Under the pieces are notes generated by a model. It was not told the origin of the DNA. It saw only the letters and a list, made by a program, of their open reading frames with translations, and ran no database searches. Below, one piece after another: positions 43,491-53,780 of a stretch of 64,000 bases of DNA. The position numbers and the translations under genes were made by a program. Source of the stretch: Kofleriaceae bacterium (GTDB lineage Bacteria > Myxococcota_A > Polyangia > Haliangiales > Haliangiaceae); NCBI GenBank assembly GCA_020633495.1, contig JACKDR010000028.1:38498-102497 (forward strand). The letters run 5' to 3'. Each line of letters starts with the position of its first letter. Position 1 is the stretch's first letter.

Positions 43491-45617
43491 TCACGACGCG
43501 ACTCCCGCGGGGTGCGGCGGCGCCGCGGCCAGCGCGCCACGACGCGAGGTGGCGTCGACGTGGGCGCGGGTGATCGTGACCTCGACGGGGGTCGCGCCGC
43601 GCATGACCTGCACGGTGACCTGGGTGCCGGCCGGGCCGCGGATGCGGGCCGCGACCTCGGTCAGCGGCGCGTCGGTGACGTCGACGCCGTCGACCGCGAC
43701 GATCCGGTCGCCGACCGCCAGCGGGCCGCGCGCCGGGGCGCGGGTGCCGAACCCGGCGACCACGACGCCGGCGTCGCCGGCGCGCAGCAGCACGCCGATG
43801 CCCTCGACGTCGCCGCCGCCGCGCAGGGCGATCTCGACGTGGGCGCCGTCGGCGCCGACCACGGCGCTGCGCTGGAAGCGGCCGATGCCCTCGGCGGCGA
43901 CCGCGATCGTCACCGGCCCCACCGGCGCCGCCGCGATCGCGAAGCGCCCGGCGTCGTCGGTGAACACCGCCGCGGCGCCGCCGTCGATCGAGACCCGGGC
44001 GCCGGCGACCGGCTTGCCGCCGGCGGTGACGACGCCGTCGAGGCGGGCGCCGCCGCGGAACGTGATCTCGACCGGGGTCCAGGCGCCGTCGGCGACGGCG
44101 ACCCCGGCGACGCGCTGGGCCGGCAGCCCGGGCGCGGTGACGCGCAGGTCGTAGGTGCCGGCGGCGAGGTCGCGGATCGAGAACACGCCGCCGTCGCTGC
44201 CGTAGGTGCCGCCCGGCGATCCCGGGGTCGCGGCGCGATCCAGGCCGGTCGGGACGAAGCGCTCGATCGCGACGGTGATCGTCGACGGCGGCTCGGCGCC
44301 GGTGGCGCCGGCGACCGCGGTGATCCGCACGCCGCCGGGGTCCCGGACCACCAGCTCGACCGGCCCGGTGTCGGCGTCGAGCTCCACCTTGAGCCGGCCG
44401 ACGCGGCCGTGCACCGAGGTGCTCAGCTCGTAGCTGCCCGCCGCCGCGCCGGTGATCGTGAAGGTGCCGTCGTCGCCGCTGGTGGCGTCGAGGCGGCTGC
44501 GGGCGTGGCTGCGCGCGGCGCGGACCCGGGCGCCGGCGACCGGCGCGCCGGCGCCGTCGACGACCCGGCCGCGCAGCGCCAGCGCGGCGCCCAGCACGAG
44601 CTCGACGTCGTCGGCGATGGCGCCGCCGTCGAGGCGCAGCAGGCGGGTCTCGGCCTCGCCGAGGCCGGCGCGGTGGGCCTCGAGGACGGTGGGCCCGGGG
44701 TGGAGGTGCTCGATGCGGAACCGGCCGTCGGCGCCGGTGGTGGCTTCGCGCTGCAGGACCGCGCCGCCGATCCGGACCGACGCGGTGACGGTGGCGCCGG
44801 CGACCTGGCCGCCGTCGGGGCCGCGGACCCAGCCGGCGATCGTCGTCGGCTCGGCCAGGTAGATGTCGACCTCGGTGACCGCGCCGGGCGCGACCGCGGC
44901 GACGTCGGCGAAGCCGTCGAGGGCGTCGGGGCCGCCGACGGCGTGGAGCTGGACCGGCCCGGGCGGCACCGCCAGCTCGAAGCGGCCCAGCCGATCCGCG
45001 GTCGCGGTGCCGCCGACGGTCTGATCGACGGCGGCGGCCAGCGAGCGATCGGCGATCTCGACCGACACCGTGGCGCCGGCGACGACCTGGCCGCGGCCGC
45101 GCAGGACCACGCCCTTGACCCGGCCCAGGCGCTGGACCCGGACGTCGTGGGTGAACGTGCCCGACGCGCTGGCGACCCGCAGCTGCACCGGCGTCGCCCA
45201 CAGGCCGTCGCCGCGGGCGCGGACCTCCCAGCTGCCGGTGGTGATCTCGGCCTGGTAGGCGCCGTCGGCGCCGCTGTCGGCGATCACCTCGCCGCCCGGC
45301 GACACGAACGTGACCTCGACGTCGGCGACCGGCTTGCCGGCGCCGTCGAGCACGTGCCCGGCGATCTGCAGGGGCAGCGGCACGACCTCGGCGGCGAGAT
45401 CCGGGGCCGCGTGGCGCACCGGCTCGGGCGCGCCGGCGCGGGCGGGCTCGCCGGGGCGGCGCGCGGCGCCGGGCGCGCCGCGATCCGGGGCGCCGGCGCC
45501 GGTGGCGGCGGTGGTGCCGGCGTGATGGCGATCCGGCCGCGTCGCGAGGTAGGCGATGGCGACGATGGCCACGACGCCAGCGATGAGCAGCAACAGCCTG
45601 TTTCTGGAGAGCCGCAA
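43491..45617 (-). CDS. Membrane-anchored protein with carboxypeptidase-regulatory repeats and PDZ domain
   Basis: A 708-residue extracytoplasmic protein; TTG 45617 is the best start available because it precedes MRLSRNRLLLLIAGVVAIVAIAYLA-type anchor sequence (positive start then a 20-residue helix). A Pro/Ala linker (35-80) is followed by about six transthyretin-like carboxypeptidase-regulatory domains, each with a pattern such as GHVLDGAGKPVADVEVTF and DGAYQAEITTGSWEVRA. The C-terminal region (about 605-685) is PDZ-like: LAVGDRIVAVDGVDVTDAPL, VAARIRGPAGTQVTVQV. Such proteins are usually surface adhesion or scaffold modules. No catalytic motif is visible. The 5' end is uncertain because no ribosome site is seen. 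Confidence 0.75.
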   Translation of the reverse strand: MRLSRNRLLLLIAGVVAIVAIAYLATRPDRHHAGTTAATGAGAPDRGAPGAARRPGEPARAGAPEPVRHAAPDLAAEVVPLPLQIAGHVLDGAGKPVADVEVTFVSPGGEVIADSGADGAYQAEITTGSWEVRARGDGLWATPVQLRVASASGTFTHDVRVQRLGRVKGVVLRGRGQVVAGATVSVEIADRSLAAAVDQTVGGTATADRLGRFELAVPPGPVQLHAVGGPDALDGFADVAAVAPGAVTEVDIYLAEPTTIAGWVRGPDGGQVAGATVTASVRIGGAVLQREATTGADGRFRIEHLHPGPTVLEAHRAGLGEAETRLLRLDGGAIADDVELVLGAALALRGRVVDGAGAPVAGARVRAARSHARSRLDATSGDDGTFTITGAAAGSYELSTSVHGRVGRLKVELDADTGPVELVVRDPGGVRITAVAGATGAEPPSTITVAIERFVPTGLDRAATPGSPGGTYGSDGGVFSIRDLAAGTYDLRVTAPGLPAQRVAGVAVADGAWTPVEITFRGGARLDGVVTAGGKPVAGARVSIDGGAAAVFTDDAGRFAIAAAPVGPVTIAVAAEGIGRFQRSAVVGADGAHVEIALRGGGDVEGIGVLLRAGDAGVVVAGFGTRAPARGPLAVGDRIVAVDGVDVTDAPLTEVAARIRGPAGTQVTVQVMRGATPVEVTITRAHVDATSRRGALAAAPPHPAGVAS

Positions 45618-45856
45618 CGTGTTCGGATCCGCGATCGAAGCCAGTCTGGGGTCGAGGGTGGGCGCCGCGCCGGCGCGGCGGACAAAGCGAACGAAATCCG
45701 AGACGTGGGATGACGCCGCGGACGGATGATCCCTCGGAAGCTAGTCCGCTTCCCGGCCCGGCACAAGAACTCGTGTCGGCGCCGCCGCGACCCCGTGACG
45801 CAGGTCGCCGTGGTGGGCCCGGCTCACCCACGAACCGGGCTCGTCGTGCTATTCGC

Positions 45857-46974
45857 GTGACTCTCGTGCGTCCCCGCGGGCTCGTCAGCCTCATCCTCGT
45901 TCTGAGCGTCGCCGCCGGTGCCGCGCCGGCCCTGGCGGGCGCGCCCGCCGCGCCGCCCGCGCCCGCCGCGCCGCCCGCGCCGACGCGGCCGCCGCCGACG
46001 AGGCGCCGCCGGTCGCGGACGATCCATCGCCGCCGGCCGCGGCCCGCGCCGCCTCGCTGCGGCTCGACGACGACGCGCTCGATCCGTGGGCCCGGGTCCC
46101 GACCGCGCTCGATCTCGCCCTCGAGGCCGGGCCGCCCCGGGTCGATCGCCGCGGCCGATCGCTGGGCATCCTGGGCGGCGCGTACGCCGCGCTCACCGTG
46201 TGGGCCTACTTCGCCTGGTACCACGGCGTCGACACGCTGCCCGACTTCACGGTCGGCGGCGACGGCCTGTTCGGCGAGGAGACCTACGCGGGCGGCTCCG
46301 ACAAGCTCGGCCACTTCTGGGCCAACCTCCAGATCAGCCGCGCCGGCGCCCGGCTGCTGCGCTGGGGCGGCTGGTCGGCGCGCGACGCCGCGCTGATCTC
46401 GTCGACGCTGAGCGCGATCTACTTCGCGTTCGTCGAGGTCAAGGACGGCTTCTACTACCAGTTCTCGTACGGTGACCTCGGCGGCAACACGCTCGGCGCC
46501 GCGTTCGCGGTCGCGCTCGAGATGTCGCCCCGGCTCGACGAGCTGCTCGACTTCCGCGTCGAGTACTGGCCGAGCCCCGCGTACCTCGACGTCCTGCGCG
46601 GCGAGCCCGGCAGCGAGATCAACACCGTCAACGTCGCCGAGGACTACAGCGGCCAGCGCTACCTGCTCGCGCTGCACCTGGGCGCGCTGGCCCCGGCGAC
46701 GCCGGCGTGGCGGTGGAGCCGATGGGTCGACGTCGTCGCCGGCTTCCACAGCGACAAGTACAAGCCCGACCCCGTGCCGTCGGACGGGGTCGTCCGCACC
46801 CAGGACCTGTACCTGGGCCTGTCGCTCAACGCCCAGGGCATCTGGGACGACCTGTGGGGCGGCCCGGGCTCGGCGCGGACGCTCCGCAAGCTCGGCCACG
46901 GCCTGTTCGAGGCCATGAACCTGCCGTTCACGTCGCTGCCGATCGCCGAGGCGACCCGGTCGCCGGACCGCTAG
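45857..46974 (+). CDS. DUF2279-type periplasmic protein, apparently frameshifted near its 5' end
   Basis: The main body (from about 45985 to 46974) encodes a DUF2279-like protein: SDKLGHFWANLQISRAG, AFVEVKDGFYYQFSYGDLGGNTLGAAFA and DFRVEYWPSPAYL are typical. In that frame the only start codon is GTG 46198, which would cut off a coding-like stretch (ADDPSPPAAARAASLRLDDDALDPWARVPTALDL, shown here only to locate residues) of about 70 residues. A good signal peptide (RPRGLVSLILVLSVAAGAAPALA) exists just upstream but in another frame, beginning at GTG 45857 or 45866. The switch falls in a GCC/GCG-rich run at about 45960-45990. A sequencing error or a real mutation are both possible. Exported protein inferred. 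Confidence 0.6.
46930..46974 (+). repeat. 45-bp direct repeat, copy at the DUF2279 gene end
   Basis: Encodes the last codons (SLPIAEATRSPDR and stop) of the DUF2279 gene. It recurs with 3 mismatches at 47217-47261, on the far side of the palindromic element at 47025-47192. Confidence 0.85.
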
Positions 46975-47024
46975 CCGGTCGCCCGCGGCGGCTCTTCGCG
47001 GCCGATCGGTGGCGCACCGATCCG

Positions 47025-47192
47025 CGCCCCCTCGACTTCGCCCTCGCGGCTGCGCCGCTCGGGCTGCGCTCGGGGTGAGCGTGCAGAGCTGAGCCGTCGC
47101 GGCTGCGCCGCTCGGGCTGCGCGCTCGCCAGGCTCCGCTCACCCCGAGCGAAGGGGGAGGCGCGAAGCGCCGACCCCGAAGTCGAGGGGGCG
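47025..47192. repeat. Palindromic repeat element, copy 1
   Basis: A 168-base element with exact 16-base terminal inverted repeats (CGCCCCCTCGACTTCG at 47025-47040 and its complement at 47177-47192). Inside are two copies of GCGGCTGCGCCGCTCGGGCT and an inner inverted pair CTCGGGGTGAGC / GCTCACCCCGAG. A related, longer copy lies at 55368-55701. It codes for nothing convincing and has no transposase, so it resembles a MITE or REP-type element. It occupies most of the 283-base gap between the DUF2279 and recD2 genes. Confidence 0.8.
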
Positions 47193-47216
47193 GGCACCAG
47201 TGCGCCCCCGCGTGCG

Positions 47217-47257
47217 ACGTCGCTGCCGGTCGCCGAGGCGACCCGGTCGCCGGATCG

Positions 47258-47261
<4 letters not shown>
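47217..47261 (+). repeat. 45-bp direct repeat, downstream copy
   Basis: Second copy of 46930-46974 (three mismatches), ending in a TAG that no gene uses on this strand. It overlaps the last four bases of recD2 (stop at 47258-47260 on the minus strand). The pair flanks the palindromic element, as if insertion or copying of the element duplicated the end of the gene. Confidence 0.85.
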
Positions 47262-49600
<2,339 letters not shown>

Positions 49601-49639
49601 CCGCTTCTTATACCCGCTGGGAGCGGGTACCGTCCCGGG

Positions 49640-50320
49640 GTGTCGAAGACGCTGAGCCATTCCCAGGCACGACGGGTCTACGACCTGATCGGGCCCCTGC
49701 TGGACACCCAGGCCTGGTACGAGGACGGCGCCATCGCCGACCTGCTCGCCCACCTCGAGCTCGGCGACGCCCGGGCCGTGGTCGAGCTCGGCACCGGGAC
49801 CGGCCGGCTCGCCGAGCGCATGCTCGACGGCCTCTTGCCGCGCGAGGCCACGTACCTCGGCTACGACGTCAGCCGGCGCATGGTGGCGACCGCGCGCAAG
49901 CGGCTGCACCGGTGGGTGCCGCGCGCCGAGGTCCGCCTCAGCAACGGGCCGATCCACGTCGATCTGCCCGATCGCAGCGCCGACCTCTTCGTCTCGACCT
50001 ACGTCTTCGACCTGCTGTCGGCCGACGACATCGCGACCGCGCTGGCCGAGGCCCACCGGGTCCTGCGCGACGACGGCCGGCTGGCGCTGATCAGCCTGGC
50101 GCCGGGGCGCAGCCTGCCCGAGCGCGCGGTGATGGGCCTGTGGTCGCGGGTCCAGTCGGTGTGGCCGTCGCTGATCGCCGGGTGCCGGCCGATCGAGCTC
50201 CAGGCCCAGCTCGAGCCGGCGCGGTGGCGCGTCGACCACGCCGCGACCGTCGGCAAGCTCGGCGTGGTGTCCGAGGTCGTGATCGCGACGCCGCGGCGCG
50301 ACGGCGGCGGCGCGGCGTGA
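49640..50320 (+). CDS. SAM-dependent class I methyltransferase
   Basis: A 226-residue Rossmann-fold methyltransferase from GTG 49640. The SAM-binding motif I is VVELGTGTGRLAE (about residues 51-63), motif II around YLGYDVSRRMVATARKR, and DLFVSTYVFDLLSADDI corresponds to motif IV. It resembles UbiE/Coq5-type or Methyltransf_11 enzymes, but the substrate cannot be deduced. It diverges from recD2 and overlaps the next gene by 4 bases (GTGA), so it is co-transcribed with the DUF547 gene. Confidence 0.8.
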   Translation: MSKTLSHSQARRVYDLIGPLLDTQAWYEDGAIADLLAHLELGDARAVVELGTGTGRLAERMLDGLLPREATYLGYDVSRRMVATARKRLHRWVPRAEVRLSNGPIHVDLPDRSADLFVSTYVFDLLSADDIATALAEAHRVLRDDGRLALISLAPGRSLPERAVMGLWSRVQSVWPSLIAGCRPIELQAQLEPARWRVDHAATVGKLGVVSEVVIATPRRDGGGAA

Positions 50321-51252
50321 GCCGGCGCCGGCTCCGCGACGCCCTCCGCGACGCTGGCGACGTCCTGCGCCACGCCCGGCCGCGGGAGCTGGCGCGCGCG
50401 GTCCTGCCGGCGAGCCTGCGCGGCGTCCGCGTCCGCAACGACGGCGGCCCGGCCGACCCGGGTGCGGCCGACGCCGACGCCGGGGCCGGCGGCGACGCGC
50501 TGGCCCGGCTGGCGGCGCTGCGCCGGCGCCTGCAGGCCGAGGTCCTCGACGACATCGGCCGCGCCGTCGACTACCGTCGCCTCGCCGACAGCGACGCCTA
50601 CGCCGAGCTCGAGGCGACCAGCCGGGCCCTGGCCACCGCGCCGCTGGCGACGATGCTGCCCGACGACGCCGCGCGCATCGCGTTCTGGATCAACGTCTAC
50701 AACGTGCTGACCGTCCACGGCGTGGTCGCGCTCGGCGTCCGCACCTCGGTCATGGAGATCCCGACCTTCTTCGGCCGCGTCGCCTACCGGGTCGGCGGTC
50801 ACGTCCTCACCCTCGACGACATCGAGATGGGCGTGCTGCGGCGCAACAGCCCGCACCCGGTGTCGAAGCGGCGGCTGTTCGCCGCCGACGATCCGCGGCT
50901 CGCGCTGGCGCCGTCGCGCCTCGACCCGCGCATCCACGCCGCGCTGGTGTGCGGCGCGCGCGGCTGCCCGCCGGTGTCGATGTACGACCCGGCGCGGCTC
51001 GACGATCAGCTCGACATGGCGAGCGAGGCCCTGTGCGGCGGCGTCGAGCTCGACGCGACCGCGCGGCAGCTCCGGCTGCCGCTGGTGCTGCGCTGGTACG
51101 CCGCCGACTTCGGCGGCGAGGACGGCGTCGTCGCCTGGGTCACGCGGCACGCCGGCGACCGGCGCGACGCGATCGCGCAGGCGCGGGCCGACGGCTGGTC
51201 GGTCGCGTACCTGCGCTACGACTGGTCGCTCAACGGGACCGCGCCGACCTGA
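50317..51252 (+). CDS. DUF547 family protein
   Basis: A 311-residue protein starting at GTG 50317 within the stop of the methyltransferase gene. DUF547 hallmarks are clear: RIAFWINVYNVLTVHGVV (about 122-139), HVLTLDDIEMGVLRRNSP, DPRIHAALVCGARGCPPV with the conserved GARGCPP Cys, and a late LVLRWYAADFG. DUF547 proteins are widespread and of unknown biochemical role; the conserved Cys and His (HAALVCGARGC) suggest a transglutaminase-like active site, but this is speculation. There is no signal peptide; the N-terminus is a basic helix (RRRLRDALRDAGDVLRHARPREL). Confidence 0.88.
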   Translation: MSRRRLRDALRDAGDVLRHARPRELARAVLPASLRGVRVRNDGGPADPGAADADAGAGGDALARLAALRRRLQAEVLDDIGRAVDYRRLADSDAYAELEATSRALATAPLATMLPDDAARIAFWINVYNVLTVHGVVALGVRTSVMEIPTFFGRVAYRVGGHVLTLDDIEMGVLRRNSPHPVSKRRLFAADDPRLALAPSRLDPRIHAALVCGARGCPPVSMYDPARLDDQLDMASEALCGGVELDATARQLRLPLVLRWYAADFGGEDGVVAWVTRHAGDRRDAIAQARADGWSVAYLRYDWSLNGTAPT

Positions 51253-51264
51253 TCGCGAGACCGG

Positions 51265-51283
51265 GCCGGCGCGCCCCGCCGGC
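51265..51283. terminator. Possible bidirectional terminator hairpin
   Basis: GCCGGC (51265-51270) and GCCGGC (51278-51283) form a 6-bp stem with a 7-base loop between the convergent stops of the DUF547 and phaB genes. Weak evidence, no T tract. Confidence 0.3.
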
Positions 51284-52050
51284 TACATGTTGAGGCCGCC
51301 GTCGACGTCGATCGTGCGACCGTTGAAGTAGTCGCACTCGAGCACGAACTTCACGGCCACCCAGATGTCCTCGGGCAGGCCGATGCGGCCGACCGGGATC
51401 GCGGCGACGAGGGCGTCGCGCGCCTTCTGGTTCATGCCCTGGGTCATCGGGGTCTCGATCATGCCCGGCGCGATCGCGCCGACCCGGATCCCGAAGCTCG
51501 CGAACTCGCGCGACCAGGTCACGGTGTTGGCGGCCAGCGACGCCTTCGCCGAGACGTAGTTGGACTGGCCGCGGTTGCCGTGGCGCGCCACCGACGACAT
51601 GTTGACGATGACGCCCGGGCGCTGCTCGGTCGCGACCATCTTGGCCACGACGTCGCGGACCATGAACGTCGCGCCGGTGAGGTTGACGCCGATGACGGCG
51701 TTCCACTGCTCGGCGCTCATCTTGACGACGGCGCCGGTGGTGCGGTCCTTCTTGACCAGCAGGCCGTCGCGCAGGATGCCGGCGTTGTTGATGAGGCCGT
51801 TGAGGCCGCCCATCGCGCCGTGCGCCCACTCGACGAAGCCGCCGACGTCGGCCTCGTCGGAGACGTCGAGCTTGCGGACGTGCACCTTGCCGGGCAGGTC
51901 CTTGCACGACGTCGCCAGCTCGGCCAGCAGGTCGTCGCGGACGTCGCCAGCGGCGACCTGGGCGCCGGCCTCGACGAGGCGGCGGGTGAAGTGCGCGCCC
52001 ATTCCCTGGGCGGCACCGGTGACGATGATCTTGAGCTGTGAGAGCTGCAT
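51283..52050 (-). CDS. phaB: SDR-type acetoacetyl-CoA reductase (PhaB-like)
   Basis: A 255-residue short-chain dehydrogenase from ATG 52050 (AGAGGA upstream). NAD(P) motif TGAAQGMG (11-18), NNAG in INNAGILRDG, and the catalytic Ser/Tyr/Lys set (VNMSSVARHGNRGQSNYVSAK). The end FNGRTIDVDGGLNM is typical of FabG/PhaB enzymes. Located 23 bases after phaC in a phaP-phaC-phaB operon, it most likely reduces acetoacetyl-CoA to (R)-3-hydroxybutyryl-CoA for PHA synthesis. Sequence alone cannot exclude another 3-ketoacyl reductase role; a thiolase (phaA) gene is not in the window. Confidence 0.82.
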   Translation of the reverse strand: MQLSQLKIIVTGAAQGMGAHFTRRLVEAGAQVAAGDVRDDLLAELATSCKDLPGKVHVRKLDVSDEADVGGFVEWAHGAMGGLNGLINNAGILRDGLLVKKDRTTGAVVKMSAEQWNAVIGVNLTGATFMVRDVVAKMVATEQRPGVIVNMSSVARHGNRGQSNYVSAKASLAANTVTWSREFASFGIRVGAIAPGMIETPMTQGMNQKARDALVAAIPVGRIGLPEDIWVAVKFVLECDYFNGRTIDVDGGLNM

Positions 52051-52073
52051 GGGTCCTCTGCGGCGGTCGTAGA

Positions 52074-53129
52074 TCACAAACGGGCCCGGAGCCAAGCGAT
52101 CAGGGCCGGGTACATCTCGCGGGCGGCGCGACCACCGACCACGGCGCCGACGTGGCCGCCGGGGACCCGCAGGGTCTCGACGTCCTTGGTGCCGACGTGG
52201 TCGAGCAGGGCGCAGGCCGCGGGGGCCGGGCAGATCTGGTCGCGGCTGGCGACGATCGCCAGGGTCGGGGCCTTGATCTGGGACAGGTCGGCGACGCGGT
52301 CGCGCACGCGGTGGGCGCGCCGGACCAGGGCGTTGCCCTGGTACAGCTCGCGGATGTACGTGCGATAGGCGTCGCCGGGGAACGGGATGTTGTCGGAGGC
52401 CCAGGTGTCGAGCGCGCGGAACGCGTCCTGGGCGGCGCGGTCGCCGATCAGGTCGGGCTGCCCGACCCACTTGGCGGCCTCGAGGGTGGGGCGCAGGGCG
52501 ACGAAGCCGGCCTGCATCTGGGTCGGCGCGACGTTGCCGGCGTCGGCGATGGCGTCGGCGTCGAACCAGCGCGGATCGACCATCCGGGCCAGCATGCCGC
52601 CCTTGGCGAAGTCGATCGGGCCGGCCAGATCGATCAGCGCGGCGATGTCCCCGGGGAACAGCGCGGCGTGGATCGACGCCAGCGTGCCGCCCATGCAGTA
52701 GCCCATGAGGGCCACCCTGGCGGCGCCGGTCTCGCGCTTGACGCGGCGGACCGCGCGGCGCAGCCGGTCGAGGACGTCGGTCCACGAGCGGTGCCGGTCC
52801 TCGTCCTCGGGGATGCCCCAGTCGAGCAGCCAGGTGTCGAGGCCGGCGGCGGCCAGCGCCTCGACGACGCTGGCGCCGGCGCGCAGGTCGAGGACGTACC
52901 AGCGGTTGATCAGGGACGGCACCAGCAGCACCGGCACCGCCGACGCCGACGGCACGCCCTCGGGCCGGACGAATCGATAGAGGCTCGCGGTCCCTTCACG
53001 AGACACGGTCGCGCGCGGCGTGGGGGCCAGCCGCGGCGCGGGGTGAGCTTGATCGATGCCGGTGAGGGCGGCCGCCGCGTCGGTCCAGGCGCGGGTGACG
53101 GTGCGTGGCCAGTCGAGCAGGTGCTGCAC
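52074..53129 (-). CDS. phaC: PHA synthase, class III-like (PhaC, copy 1)
   Basis: A 351-residue poly(3-hydroxyalkanoate) synthase from GTG 53129 (GGAG upstream). The length matches class III PhaC (about 350-360), which normally works with PhaE. The lipase-like box is GYCMGG with nucleophile Cys145; LLVPSLINRWYVLDL and TWLLDWGIPEDED are family motifs, Asp in SRDQICP and His in GGHVGAV complete the triad. It polymerises (R)-3-hydroxyacyl-CoA at the granule surface. It sits between phaP (15 bases) and phaB. No phaE is adjacent, but a short PhaE-like gene lies at 61041 beside a second phaC. Confidence 0.92.
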   Translation of the reverse strand: MQHLLDWPRTVTRAWTDAAAALTGIDQAHPAPRLAPTPRATVSREGTASLYRFVRPEGVPSASAVPVLLVPSLINRWYVLDLRAGASVVEALAAAGLDTWLLDWGIPEDEDRHRSWTDVLDRLRRAVRRVKRETGAARVALMGYCMGGTLASIHAALFPGDIAALIDLAGPIDFAKGGMLARMVDPRWFDADAIADAGNVAPTQMQAGFVALRPTLEAAKWVGQPDLIGDRAAQDAFRALDTWASDNIPFPGDAYRTYIRELYQGNALVRRAHRVRDRVADLSQIKAPTLAIVASRDQICPAPAACALLDHVGTKDVETLRVPGGHVGAVVGGRAAREMYPALIAWLRARL

Positions 53130-53144
53130 GGATGGCGGCTCCGG

Positions 53145-53585
53145 TCAGCGCTGCTGGAAGGTGTCGGCGATCTTGCGGGTGGTCTCGACGCTGAGCTTGC
53201 GCCACTCGGCGGTCAGCGCGGCGGCGTAGGAGATCGACTCCGAGGCCAGGTTCGCCATGTCCTGCGACGCCGCCTTGGCGCGCTCGTACATCGCGTTCTC
53301 GTAGCCGGCGATCTCGTCCCAGTACGAGTTGAGCGTGGTCTGCAGGCGGTCGAGGTTCTGCCGCGCGACCGCGGAGAACTGCTCGAACGCGGCGGCGGTC
53401 GGCCACGGCAGGTCGCTCAGGTTCGGCATGGCGCCGAACGCGGCGAAGCCGGGGAACGGCGGAAAGCCGGGGAACGGCGACGCCTTGGCGTCGGTCTTGG
53501 CCTCGGTCTTGGCCTCGGTCTTGGGGGCGTCGGTCCGGGTCTCGGTCTTGGGGGCGTCGGTCTTGGGGGTCTCGGTCTTGGACAT
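53145..53585 (-). CDS. phaP: Phasin family granule protein
   Basis: A 146-residue phasin. The first 36 residues repeat Lys/Thr/Glu/Asp/Ala motifs (KTETPKTDAPKTETRTD, KTEAKTEAKTDAK), then a Pro/Phe patch (ASPFPGFPPFPGFAAFG) and a helical phasin domain (about 60-146: FEQFSAVARQNLDRLQTTLNSYWDEIAGYENAMYERAK, only partly quoted) that would coat PHA granules. Strong ribosome site AAAGGAG before ATG 53585. First gene of the phaP-phaC-phaB operon, with its own promoter and an upstream PhaR-like box, as expected for a granule-titrated gene. Confidence 0.85.
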   Translation of the reverse strand: MSKTETPKTDAPKTETRTDAPKTEAKTEAKTDAKASPFPGFPPFPGFAAFGAMPNLSDLPWPTAAAFEQFSAVARQNLDRLQTTLNSYWDEIAGYENAMYERAKAASQDMANLASESISYAAALTAEWRKLSVETTRKIADTFQQR

Positions 53586-53608
53586 GGTGGGCTCCTTTGC
53601 TGGCCCAC

Positions 53609-53637
53609 ACCCTAGGCATCGCGGCGCGGTGAGTCAA
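53609..53637 (-). promoter_or_regulatory. Promoter of the phaP-phaC-phaB operon
   Basis: Minus-strand TTGACT (53637-53632) and TAGGGT (53614-53609) with a 17-base spacer, followed about 24 bases later by the phaP start. The phaR promoter at 56476-56504 has the same TAGGGT -10 and spacer. Confidence 0.65.
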
Positions 53638-53646
53638 CGCGAAATG

Positions 53647-53659
53647 TTGCATTGCACAA
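53647..53659. promoter_or_regulatory. PhaR-like box A (phaP)
   Basis: TTGCATTGCACAA, ending 9 bases upstream of the phaP -35 hexamer. It matches the reverse complement of box B (TTGCATCGCACAA) at 12 of 13 positions and the boxes near phaR. TGC-rich operators of this kind are known for PhaR regulators. Confidence 0.65.
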
Positions 53660-53719
53660 TCACGCCGACGTGACCTCGGTGACCTATCTGCACGTGACGG
53701 AAGGGAAATACTCCGGAAA

Positions 53720-53732
53720 TTGTGCGATGCAA
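53720..53732. promoter_or_regulatory. PhaR-like box B (symporter)
   Basis: TTGTGCGATGCAA, the box in inverted orientation, 11 bases upstream of a candidate -35 (TTGCGG, 53744-53749) that pairs with TAGAAG (53768-53773, 18-base spacer) in front of the symporter gene. The promoter hexamers are weaker than those of phaP and phaR. Confidence 0.6.
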
Positions 53733-53780
53733 AAAAGATCTTCTTGCGGTGCGAGGCGAATTCGATCTAGAAGCTCGGCC

